From Gnetum montanum (Eukaryota > Streptophyta > Gnetopsida > Gnetales > Gnetaceae), in contig MNCI01010443.1 of assembly GCA_015680685.1 (NCBI GenBank), forward strand, positions 1,770,235-1,834,234: DNA of 64,000 nt, given 5' to 3'. The notes beneath the pieces were generated by a model that saw only the letters and a program-made list of their open reading frames with translations, was not told the origin of the DNA and made no database searches. Made by a program: the position numbers and the translations under genes. The stretch's first letter is position 1. Every line of letters begins with the position of its first letter. Of the stretch, positions 38,001 through 49,049 are shown piece by piece.

Positions 38001-38873
38001 AAATGGGCTGAAGAAACCGCTATAACAAATTGCACATCATCTACAGCTATCCGATTTGTACAGCAAAAAATCGTTAACAGGTTTGGTGTACCACGTGCAC
38101 TTATTTCCGATAATGGAACACATTTTACAGGTGCAACCTTTAGGAAGTTGATGCAACGCTTAGGGGTTGAGCATAAACTGACCACACCTTACCACCCCCA
38201 AGCTAATGGTCAAGCTGAAGTTACTAATAGGGAGATTACCAGAATATTAACATGAACAATTAGCAAATTTAGGTGAGACTGGAGCACAAAACTGAATGAC
38301 GCTCTTTGGGCATATCGTTCCACTTGGAAGCTCCCTACAGGATATTCTCCCTATGAGCTAGTGTACAAGAAACTTCCAAAAATACCTATACAGAGTGAGC
38401 TCCGTACACTATCCATGGCTTGCGAACTTCACTTGGATCTCGACCTAGCCCAAAAGCAACGACTAGCAACTTTGAATGTGTTAGACGAGAATCGATTGGT
38501 TGCACTATCGTTAAATGAGTTGCACAAAGCACATAGTAAACAACAGAATGACTTAAGGATCCGAAGGTTCAAGTACCAACCAGGAGATAAGGTCCTTTCC
38601 TGGAACCCCACGCATGTACCCCAACGTACGAAGTTTCAGACGTTGTGGGAAGGACCTTATATTATTCATGCTACCTTCCCTTCTGGAGCCATGATGATAT
38701 ATAAGCCTGACAGCCTAGATAAAAGGTTATTAGTTAATGTACAACAAACAAAACCTTTTCGTGAATCTGCACTAGCTAGTCCAAGTCACAATTCTACCAG
38801 CGGTCAACCACGCTCACTATTTCGGATCTCTCCCTTACAACTCAGTCATGGGGGAGATGGCCCCCTATGCTAA
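35091..38873 (+). pseudogene. Element B protease-RT-RNase H-integrase
   Basis: Protease: near 35280, LLNSGSRVNLIS (Asn in place of the catalytic Asp); IIMGRAWL downstream. RT: about 36230-36700, with VCIDFRLLN, FLDGYSGYNQI, PFGLCNAPATF and the intact catalytic box VFMDDFS. RNase H: about 37070-37300, TDVSNYALGAVL and EKELMAVVFALDKFRHYVLGYK. Integrase: about 37700-38330, with a zinc-binding region, DFMGPITP, VDYLTKWAE, SDNGTHFTG and GVEHKLTTPYHPQANGQAEV. The C-terminal part ends at TAA 38871. Nine premature stops: TAG 35409, 35766, 36729; TGA 36840, 37131, 37671, 37755, 38253, 38274. No frameshift is visible. Confidence 0.93.
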
Positions 38874-39044
38874 CCATATGGGGCCCTTAGTTCTTTTTCA
38901 GTTTTTGTTTCACATTTTTGTTTTACAACGTTTTTTTTACACATTTTTGTTTTACAAATTTCTTTAACTTTTCTAATTTTTGTTTTACAACTTTCTTTAA
39001 CCTTTTTAATTTTTGTTTTACACCATCGCTATACTTTTCTATTT

Positions 39045-39075
<31 letters not shown>

Positions 39076-40643
39076 ATCCACCCTGTAAGTTCGTCACCCA
39101 ATAAGTGTTCAGACCGATGGGATGAACTATTTTCATATTGATTGCTAATGTTTGGTTTTTACCTTTAAGTTACAATGTTGATACTAAGGTATGTTTCTTT
39201 TGNGGTGCTTGGCTGTTTTCTTCTTGAGTTTTCTTACCGTTCCAATGTTACCCAATTTTCGGAAGCTGAGACAATAAAAATAAGAAGTCTTTGCATGGTG
39301 TGGTCCCCACGCATAAAAACAAAAAACAACAAAAAAAAAGTGAGGATTCAAAGCACACCCCTTAGAAGAAATAAAATTTGGGCTGTAAGCACTAGTTATG
39401 GAACCACAGTATTCCCTCTAACTAGGGCCCCTCTCACTTCCCATTGCCTCCTTTGTTTCATCGGAATGGTGGTGGCTCTTTGGAGATGCATCCTTGTTAT
39501 CCAAGTGGATGGTTAGCCAAATGCATTGATGCGAAGTCACTGGAAGTGGTTGGTTTGAGGCCAGAGTTGGAATGAGATTTTCCAAGTCGCATTAATCATA
39601 AAACACACAAGGGGCTGTACACCACCTTGTTCTTGGGATTCCATTCCACTTCTCTTCTTTCCATCCTTCTCTCCATCGTTCATCTCATTGCCAATTGTAT
39701 CATTAGTGTATATTTTGGTTGATGCATTGTTTTCTTTTTGGTAAATTCTAGCGGTTAAGACTTTAACTCGTGTTCCAAAGGACATTCCCAGAGCCTATAG
39801 ACTCTTTGAATGTGGGATTGTCAGGGCATTAAGGGCATGAGCCTGATTTGGGGAGGACCCACTAACATTTCTATTTGGAGCATTAGTTAACTTCTTTTCC
39901 TTAACATTTTGCAATTAATTTTATTTTTGTTCATTTCCATCTTGACATCCACTTCATTGATGCCATAGTTGTCCCTTCTACCTACCTTTCTTACACCTTT
40001 TCTTTCTCCATTCTAACGCTACTGGGGGTTCGCGATTAGTCATGGGGGTACGGGGCCTGATTTTTCGATTTTTCTCCTAAGCCCCGAATTTTTTCATTTT
40101 TTCTTCCTAACCCCTACACCTTCGGTAGTCATCACCTACATCTTCCCAGATCCATATCAGCCATACCACAACCTAGCCAATGGACTTACACCAAAGTAAG
40201 ATATTAATTACTTAATGATTCACTTACCCTTGCTAATATATGATTGTGTTGTGTGTGCAGATGGTAATCATACAACAAAGGAATGGATCTGGAGCAAACA
40301 CTTGGAATGGATTAGTGCTGAAGCAGCTATGCAAGGAGTAGAATGGATAATGTGCTTACAGATGGACAACAGAAGGCACAATCTAGGCGTTGGTAGCAGC
40401 AAGACTCTTCACCCTTCTTCTCTTCTATTCTCTTTTCTCTTTTCTCTCAGTTGCAAAATGTGGCCTGATGTCATTGTAATAAGGTGTTCACCCTTGTTGT
40501 CACGAACACCAGTTTTGTCAAGTCTTGTAATAATGAACCGTTCACATGTCATTCCATTAGTTCCGTTCCCCTCAATAATCCCATACCTACCTGATATCAT
40601 TGTAAGGAACTTGAGGACGAGTTTTCATTCAATCATGGAGGTA
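38874..40643 (+). other. Element B 3' non-coding internal region with polypurine tract
   Basis: T-rich tracts (TTTTTGTTTTACA repeats at 38900-39030), a GT microsatellite, N at 39203, and non-coding sequence related to the 3' regions of A and C. CATGGAGGTA at 40634-40643 abuts the LTR as polypurine tract. Confidence 0.75.
39047..39076. repeat. (TG)n microsatellite
   Basis: About 13-14 TG units in the 3' region of element B. Confidence 0.95.
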
Positions 40644-41594
40644 TGATGAGACACGGATTGCACAAGCTGTGATATCGCATACGCGATATCGTGGCCGACG
40701 CGATATCGCATCGTTTTCTATGATATCGCATACGCGATATCGCGGTCCACCGCCAAATCTATAAATAAGAGGTGGCACTCCCCTCATTCCAAATCCTAGG
40801 CGTAAAGTAACAAACCTCTGGCAGATTGATCACCCCAGAGATACAATATTTTCCATGTGCCCGTAGTAGGAGTCCCCCAAGTGAACGGTTCTTTATTTAA
40901 GCAGCTTTGTATTTGAACGCAAGTTGTGTACGGCAATAAAGAAGAGCTTTGTGGATAAACCTTGCAGTGCATGGATAGGTTTAATTAATCTTATTTATTA
41001 CTTTCCTAGTAACGCGGCATGAGTACGACTTGGTTACGAACGTGTACGGCTAGCCAAGGAATCGGCTACTCATCACGATTAGATTCTCTCCCCCTTTTCT
41101 CCTAGAACGTGGGACAAGTACGACTTGATTACGAGCATCTACGGATGTGTACAGCTAGTCAAGGAATTGGCTGCTTGTCACACTTAGGTTAGTTAAGTGC
41201 CTTAGTACGACCGCTTCGAGCACGTGCGTTACGTGTGGTAATCCCAGTAACGATTAGTGTTTGGTAGCCACAATTGCACAGTTTAGGGTGTGTACGGAAA
41301 GTGGGAATGGATGCTGACGCTAGGACTTAGTGCTGTAGTTAGAGTTAGTTTTAGTTTCTCAACCCTTTACCTCTTATCATAGGAGATAAACCAAAAAATA
41401 CCAAAAAAATCATATACCTCGGACTTACTTAACCATACACCATGACAACAACAAGTAGCTCTGGGAAGACAACAAACGATTAACCCCAAGTGTTCCATGG
41501 GGTGTTTAGGCATTTAGTCTGCGGAGTTTGACCGGATCATGCATGCTACGCTCATTTCGTATGGTTGAGTGTAGGGGTACCTCGCCACTCATCA
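40644..41594 (+). repeat. 3' LTR of element B
   Basis: 951 bp, TGATGAG...CTCATCA, with the GATATCGC palindromes at the start and TATAAATA at 40760-40767. Many differences from the 5' LTR in the first 190 bases are CG versus TG or CA. Confidence 0.95.
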
Positions 41595-41755
41595 GAGCTT
41601 CACTATGCTATCACAAAAAACTATATGAAAATCATGAGCCAAAGCATTTTATTTATAGGCTGGCATGTACCCTTGAATATTAGATATTCAACATCACATC
41701 TTGAGCTTTGACATCAAGTATCTAATATTAGAGCTAGTCAAAACATGATTCATCA
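41595..41755 (-). repeat. Element C 3' LTR, right part
   Basis: Continues the LTR interrupted by B. It contains the minus-strand TATA region and ATATTAGATATT words, ending TTCATCA at 41755. Confidence 0.85.
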
Positions 41756-43660
41756 TAATCCCACAACTAAATGAAAACTCATCCTCAAGTGAAGAAGATG
41801 AGGAACAAGTTCCTTACAAAATATTGGGAAGGTATTGGATTACTAATTGACATACGAACTAACTCAAGTGGAACAAATAGACTTCTAAGTGCCCAAGTGT
41901 ACAAATGTACAATCTTTTACAAAATTTGGTATTCATGACAATAGAAGAGAACACCCTAGACAAAATTGACATCCAACTCCTCTTGGTAGTTAAAGAGCAA
42001 GAGAGAAGATCCAATGATCATGAATGATCCTCATCGTGTGATATTGTCACATCATCCTTGGTGAAGATAGTCTCACTTCTAGTCCATGCTTCCCATTATA
42101 ATCACAACAAAATCATAAATTAGTGTGCAATGTGTAACATATAGCTTTAAAGTACCTCATCTCATTTCTGGTTACACTCAACTAGGTTGTAACTATGGTG
42201 GATTGATTTCATTAGTAGTGTTAGTGGGAAGACTGACAAATAAGGTAACATGAATAAGTAGTCCATTAAATTGGAAAAAGTTTTACATAAGGAAATATTT
42301 GAAGAGGATGTAAGAATTCACAACAATAAAAAGGAAATTTTACTAAAAAATGTTGTAAATATGTGCACAATTGGATGTCATTAATGGAAAATGCAAAAGG
42401 ATTTAATTGCAAGAATGTCTAAGGATAAAGAACTTAACTAACCCAACCAAAAGATATGCAAGTGGATCCTTCCCAAAGCAAGCACAGGCCCTTTATTTCC
42501 CTTGCATAACTTCAAACCAAATAGTCCATGGGCTCCATGGATGATTAATGGTTATGGAAGGTTAAGTACAAAAACTTGAAAGAAACTACCTAAGAGTTTT
42601 GACACATCAAACTAGGACATTGAACAAGAACATGAAACTAGTAATGAGGAGAAACATTGAAAGCATGGGTGAGAGCGAATGATTAAGGTTACATGAAGTC
42701 CCTTGTGAATTTTGTGGTTAAATGACTTGATAAAATCTATCCTTAGTCCAAACCAAAATCAACCATGTTCAATGACATTGCATTGCCATTCTAAGATCAC
42801 TCTACCCCCTTGAGATACAAGAGTGCTCCCATAGAACAACCACCATTCCTTATTAGAGAAGAAAAGAGAAGTAGGAAGTGAGGAAGGCCCTTAGTTAGAA
42901 GAGATCTTCAAGCATGGGTAACATGTCTTTCAAGTTCCATAACTAGTGCTTGTAGCCCATCTATTTTGTCTAAGGGGTTTGCTTTGAATTCCCATTGTTT
43001 TTTTATGAGAATCACACCATGCAAAGACTTATTTAACTTCCTTTTATTGGTCGACACAAAATGGTAGGAAATCCATGAAAATACACATGCATCCAAGCAA
43101 GCAGAAAAGCACAAAGAATATTGAATCCTCTTAAAATCACACCCTATTCAAACCTTTGAATCCTGTTGAAATCTAAAAACTACCAAAGTCAAAAATTCCT
43201 TATAGTTTTATTAATGAAAAAGGCATTGCACATTTCTAGAATAAGGAAAGATATAGAGTTTGTGAATGGGTGGATGTTGTGGACTCATTACCTATTTCAT
43301 GAAAAAGAAACCATGTCCTAATTATCTGTAACAAAATTCAAAGCTAGAATCTAGACACCAACAATCAAATAACTAAATAGTACATACCACCATCAAGCAA
43401 CAAATCACCACTGTGCCTAGCACTTATTAATAAGAAGTTAGAAAAATGCATTAGAATAAAACAAAATATAAAAGAAAGTGTAAAATATTCAAGAAATAGA
43501 AAATGTACTAATGATGGTGTAAAAAAAAATAAGAAAAGATTAATAACATAAAAATAAGAAGATGTAAAATAAAGAATGTGTAAAAGAAAAATGTGTAAAA
43601 TAAAAACATGTAAAACAAAAAGGGTAAAAAACTAAGGAGCTACTTATATAGTTAGGATGG
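41756..43660 (-). other. Element C 3' non-coding internal region
   Basis: Reverse complement of the element A region 7071-9063, with the same landmarks, including TCATTCAATCATGG-like sequence next to the LTR. No gene seen. Confidence 0.75.
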
Positions 43661-46162
43661 ATGGCCATTTCCCCCACGACTAAGTTGAAAAGAGGAGATT
43701 TGAAATATTAAGCATGTTTGTCCATATGATGAGGTGTTTTTTCTATTTGTTTACTTATGCTCATGGAAAGGTTTGACTTATTGTATGTTGACTAGTTGTT
43801 TTCTATCTGGGCTCTTAGGTTTGTAGATCATCATGGCCCTAGAAGAAAAAGTTTCATAAATTATATAAGATCTTTCCTACAACATTTAAAACTTAGTTCA
43901 TTGAGGTACATGTGTGGGATTCTAGTAAAGAAACCTTATCTCGTAGTTGAAATTTGACTTTCCTGATTTTAAGATCATGGTGCTTTCTGTTGAATGCTTT
44001 ATGCAACTCATTAGATGATAAGGCTAGTAATCAATTTTTTTCTAGCAAGTTGAGATTCATTAATCTTTCTTTTTATGCTAGACTCAAGTCAAGGTCAAGG
44101 TCATAGGCTATTGAAAGTGTATGGAGCTCAGATTGAATAGGAAGTGTTGGTAATTTTCTGTACACAAGCTCATATGGAGAATAGCCTATAGGAAGTTTCC
44201 ATGTTGAGCGGTAGGCCCAAAGGGCATGGTTGAGTTTCATGCTCCAGTATTTCCTATATTCACTAACAGTTATTATTAGAATACTTGTGATTTCCCTATT
44301 GGTAACCTTAGCTTGATCATTAGCTTGGGGTTGGTAGGATGTTGTGAGTTTATGTTCAACTCCTAAGTGTTGCATGAGCTTTCAAAAAGTAGCGCCTATA
44401 AATTGAGTTCCATTATCAAAAATTAGTGCATGTGGCACACCAAACCTATTTACAACATTTTTTTGTACAGACTAAGTAGTAGTAGAAGATGTATAGCTAG
44501 TTAAGGCTACTACTTCTGCCCATTTTGTACAATAGTCAACAATGACTATGATGTATGCCTTTTCATTTAACATGGGTGTGATGGGACCTATGAAATCAAT
44601 GCCCAGATGTCAAAGGGTTCTACTGTTTGAATCCATTTTTGAGCTTCCTCCATTCAAGCAGTCATTCCACCATTTTGTTGGTAGTGTTCACAAGAGTAAA
44701 CATATTAAAGAGCATCCCTAAAGATTATTAGCCAGTAACACCTTGCCATTAGGATTTTAATGGTTGTGCGTCTCCTAGCATAGTGGCCTCCACAAGGACC
44801 TTCATGAGTGTCTTGGAGAACATGCAATTGATCAACATCAAGGACACATCATCGAACTAGGCCATTGGTGCACATCTTATAGAGGAGTCCATTAATCTCC
44901 ATGAAGCATTTTACCTATTGAAGAAACTATTGTTTCTTCCAGTGCTCCAACCCTTGTGGTACCTCTTGGGTAAGAAGATAGGTGAGAATGCCATCATACC
45001 ATTTAGGCTCATTAGGAAATTATTCAATTATAGCCCCAACAAAGAGGATTTCATCAAGAAACATATCAAATAATGGGCTTTTTTTCCCTTTGTTGTCCTA
45101 TTGCAACTGAGACAAGTGATCCGTGACCATATTCTCAATACCCTTTCGATTTATCATCATAAGATTGAATTTCTATAAGATCACTAGCCACTATATGACA
45201 CAAGGTCTTACCATTATCTTATTCATCAGGAAGTGGATGACGTTGTGATCTGTGTGCACAAATACTTTGTATCCAAGCACATAATTCCTAAACATTTCTA
45301 TAGTAAACACCACTGCCATCAATTCTTTTTTTGTAGAGGTGTAGTTTAGTTGTGCACGTACAATGCTTCAACTAGCATAGCAGATGTAGTATAGATATTT
45401 TTTTGTCCATTTGCATAAGCAGATCTTCCAAGGTGTAATTTGATGCATCTATCATAACATGAAATGGTCTGGGCCAATTGGGTGCTTGTAGGATTGGAGT
45501 TTCTACAAGTTTTTCCTTCAATTGTTGGAATGTTTTTTCACATTCATTAGTTTAGAAAAATAGAGCATCTTTCTTTGTCAGCTCAACCAATAGTTTTATG
45601 ATCTTAGAGAAATTCTCTATGAATTGCTAGTAGTAGCCAATATGTCCAAGGAATGACTGAACATCTTCAATAGTTTCTGGTTGGTGTGTTATTCGTTGGA
45701 TGACCCTTATTTTTTCAGGGTTAACCTTAATTCCTACTTGTGATATTCTGTGTCCAACACAATGCCCTCTTGGATCATTGGATGACTTTTCTACCAATTG
45801 AGCCATAAGTTTGTTTGAACACATTGTTTTAACACTTACTCAAGGTGGTCTAAGGCTTGCTTGAATGTAGCTCCATAGGTGGAGAAGTCATCGATGAAGA
45901 CTTCCACACTAGTATCAATCTATTGTTAAAAAATGCTAAGGACCAAGAGTTGGAATGTGGCAGGGGCATTGCATAGACCAAAAGGTATCTTACGATATGC
46001 AAAAGTCCTCTAGGGACTTGTGATTGTTGTTTTGGCTTAGTCCTTCGATGCAATCTAGATTTGGTTATAACCACTATAACCATCCAAAAAACTATAGTAG
46101 CAATGTCTGGATATTGTGTCTAATACCTAATCAATGAATGACAATAGAAAGTGTTCCTTGAA
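43661..46162 (-). pseudogene. Element C pol remnant (RT part, RNase H, integrase)
   Basis: On -, from 46162: RT from the equivalent of FIDQVLDTI through the YYSFLDGYSGYN region and the MDDFS box near 45890, then GHRISQVGIKVNPEKI and FLGHIGYY near 45640-45740, RNase H near 45470-45200, and integrase with GVEHKLTTSYQPQAN near 44350 and ALWAYRSTWKLPIGYSPYEL. Stops and shifts throughout. The upstream RT, protease and most of gag are absent: similarity stops at 46162, where element D begins. Confidence 0.85.
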
Positions 46163-46915
46163 TGTTACGTAGCATAGCATAGCGTAACAGCTGGCCTTAG
46201 TTGCAAAAACATCGCCAATCCACAAACTCTGCTTTTTGCACTGTGAAACTTGCGAACTAGCTAATCCCACCCTTTAAGTTTTCCTTTTTCACTTCTGCAG
46301 AATTGCTACACTACGCTACGCCATGTAGCTCAGCATAGCTTAGCAGCCAACATGGTTTACCTTTTGCCAAGTTTTCCGCTTTCTGGTGGAAGGAGACATT
46401 GCTGGAGGACTTGAAGTCAGGCGAGAGGTCTAACTACCTAGCTTTTGCTGCGCTGTGCTACGCTGTGTAGCGTAGCATAGTGTAGCACTTCGCTTCTACA
46501 AACGTCTTCTAAAGCTTGCTATGCTACATAGCACAGCGTAGCATAGCAAACTCCTTGGCATAGAAAACTTGCTGAAGCACTTCGTTCTACAATCATTTTC
46601 TGAAGCCTGCTACGCTACATAGTGCAGCATAGCGTAGCAAAATCTTTGACTTAGAAAACTTGTTGAACTATTTTTCACATTCTGAGCACTGCCAACAATT
46701 CCACACGTTGCTTCTAAGTGTGCTATCAGCTGGGTGAACTACTCAGGTGGGCAGGCTGGAGAATCTATTCAGCCTATTGACATCAGAAGTAGAAAACTTG
46801 CCAGACTGGATAGTCTGAACATCAGAGCATCCATCTCGTAAAGAACTATGGTGACACTGTGCGAACTGAAAAGTCCTAGTGAAGCAAGAATGTCTTTGAA
46901 TTTTAGGGTGTTTCA
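46163..46915 (-). repeat. 3' LTR of element D (truncated)
   Basis: On - it starts TGAAACACC at 46915, after a polypurine tract (AAAGAGGGG on -, about 46919-46929), and matches 59121-58379 of the 5' LTR. About 770 bp of the LTR end are missing at 46163. It is rich in short inverted words of the TGCTACGCTA/TAGCGTAGCA type. Confidence 0.85.
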
Positions 46916-46929
46916 TTGGCCCCTCTTTG

Positions 46930-48180
46930 TTGATGTTTGAAGGATTGGCCCGAGAGATGTTGACAAAGAATACAAAACACCACAAAAGACAAAATGCCAA
47001 CATTGTTGTTGTTTGGTGATTGTCAATACATCACTTAGCTGTGCCTGAGAGTGTTGCATTGGTTTTTACGGGGGGAAAGGGAAAGGCAGGGAGGAAGGAG
47101 GTTCAGGAAAAGGATAAAGATGAGGCTTAGCAGAATCCCTCGTCAAATTGCTCGTGAGGGAGTCATTCACATTTTCATTTTTACTTTTGCTAACCTTTGA
47201 CCTCTCGTCGAAATGCTTGGAGAGGGTGATTGCAAAATGACTTACGCTCTCTTACACTTTTTCCCTTTGCTGTTTTGCTGCTTACATTTGCGAACAACCT
47301 AGCTATAGGATAGGTGTTTCTTTCCCCAGATGAGTTGTGTTACATCCCCGTGGGGGCATTAACCTACCTACAGATGCTTCCCATGCAGCGAGTTGTGTTA
47401 CGCACGTTATGGATTTTGCGATTGAGCAAATAGGAGGCCTTGACAGACGTCTGGAAAAGCTTGTGAAAGAGAGGGGAGCATGGATCATGGGTATGCAAAG
47501 TGAGACAAGGAAAATGAAGGGGAGGAATAGGATGTGCACTCCAATGTAGCTAAGCTAGTCGAGATGACCCCTTAGAATGATGTAGCATTTGCTGTTGTGG
47601 CGAGACGCACCTTCGGCCGCACCCTGCAAACGCGATAGAGAGCGAACCAGAAGAAATAGTCACGATGCAAAATGAAGGTAGAGGTCCTGCTTGCTATAGA
47701 TGTTGTTGAATCTCTTGGACACCTTTGTTGATGTATGGTGTCCAAAGTAGGAAGGCTAGTAGCGGCCTTGGTAGCGTCAACGTGGAGGAGTTGGCATAGA
47801 AGGAACGAGGAGTTGCTGTGAATGCAGATGCTCAAGAATCCCTACCAAAGGCATGCATTCTCAGTTCCTCTATAGGATTAGCTACCACATAGCTAAACTT
47901 CATGCAAGCCCAAGTGTCGGTAGGGAGCTGGAGTGTTACAATATTGTGGCTGGGCCACAATACTGCCGGAACTCTAGCAGCAGGCATTGACCGAGGAACT
48001 ACCATCAGGGTGATGAATGGTGGAAATGGTAGGTCTGGGGGGTCAGTGAGATGTCATATGACATCTCTAGGAGATCAGCAAGATGCCAAGAATGGGAGTG
48101 TTGCATATGTTCTAGAGCATGTCCTCATTGTGTCGTGAACTACATTCTAGAACTGCAACTCCCCCCCCCCCATGTCGGCA
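46930..48180. other. Element D internal non-coding region
   Basis: No gene was recognised. It contains scattered short ORFs and lies between the antisense gene and the 3' LTR. Confidence 0.5.
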
Positions 48181-48183
48181 CCA

Positions 48184-48300
48184 TGCATGCTCACTTGATG
48201 TGCATGCGCTCACTTGATGTGGGTACACTTGATTGATGTGTGCATGCTCGCTTGATGTGTGCACGCTCGCTTGACACGTGCATACTCGCTTGATGTGTAG
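48184..48300. repeat. Short tandem array (TGCATGCTCGCTTGATGTG type)
   Basis: About six degenerate copies of an 18-22 bp unit with core CTyrCTTGATGTG. Confidence 0.8.
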
Positions 48301-48340
48301 TTGGTGTAGATGCATGTTGGGGACGTGCAGTGAACCCAGT

Positions 48341-48645
48341 TTAAGGTCTTGGTAGACCATGTGTTGGTTTAAGGTCTCAGTAGATTGCTATGTTGGTTTA
48401 AGGTCCCAAAAGACCGTATGTGCCAGTTTAACGTAATAGCGGATGACCTGTGCTAGTTTTACATTGTAGCGGATGAGTGTTGTCAGTTTAATGTCATAGT
48501 GGACAATGGTGAAGCTGTGTCAGTTTAACGTCATAGCAGACGTTTGCTCACCTTTGCCAGTTTTACATCGTAGTGGATGAGCTATGCCAGTTTTACATCA
48601 TAGCGGACATGCTGTTCCAGTTTAACGTCATGGTGGATGCACAGA
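48341..48645. repeat. Minisatellite (CAGTTTAACGTCATAGCGGA type)
   Basis: About nine to ten degenerate units of 30-38 bp sharing AGTTT-A-GTC-TAG-GGA-, drifting from a GGTCT-GTAGACC form at the left to AACGTCATAGCGGA at the right. Confidence 0.8.
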
Positions 48646-49049
48646 TGCTACGCTGACATTGTATGCAAGGCCACCTAAACTGCCACCACTGCGATTGTCG
48701 TAACCGCAGGGGTTTGGATAGTTTAAGTACTTGGCTTTTAAATGGCGTAGCGTAGGACCCTAAGGAGGGTTTTTCCATGAGTGATGTGATAGTGTGATGC
48801 ATGTTCTGTCAGGGCGTATTGTTAATTACCCTGTTAGGGTTAATCGCTCTATTACTACGCTAGGCTATTTTCGCTATGCTATCGCCTTCATGTTCTTGCT
48901 ACACTATGTGCGGGAAGAGGGTTATGCTATGCTACATGATAAAATGCTAGGTGTTGCTATGCTGCATGTGAATTGCACTTGGTCATGATGCTAACACTTG
49001 CTGGTTGTGTTGTGTAGGATGGGGTTAAGGCCAACTCTAATTATCTTAG

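Larger units (their letters stand above)
31681..41594 (+). mobile_element. Element B: well-preserved Athila-like Ty3/gypsy retrotransposon
   Basis: LTRs at 31681-32638 and 40644-41594, tRNA-Asp-type primer site, one continuous gag-pol frame at 32781-38873, polypurine tract. The perfect 5-bp target duplication GAGCT (31676-31680 and 41595-41599) lies inside the element C LTR, so B is younger than C. The LTRs differ mostly by transitions. Confidence 0.95.

Noticed and set aside
48184-48645. CRISPR-like array of repeats and spacers
   Set aside because: The units are degenerate head-to-tail repeats without unique spacers, in plant DNA inside a retroelement.
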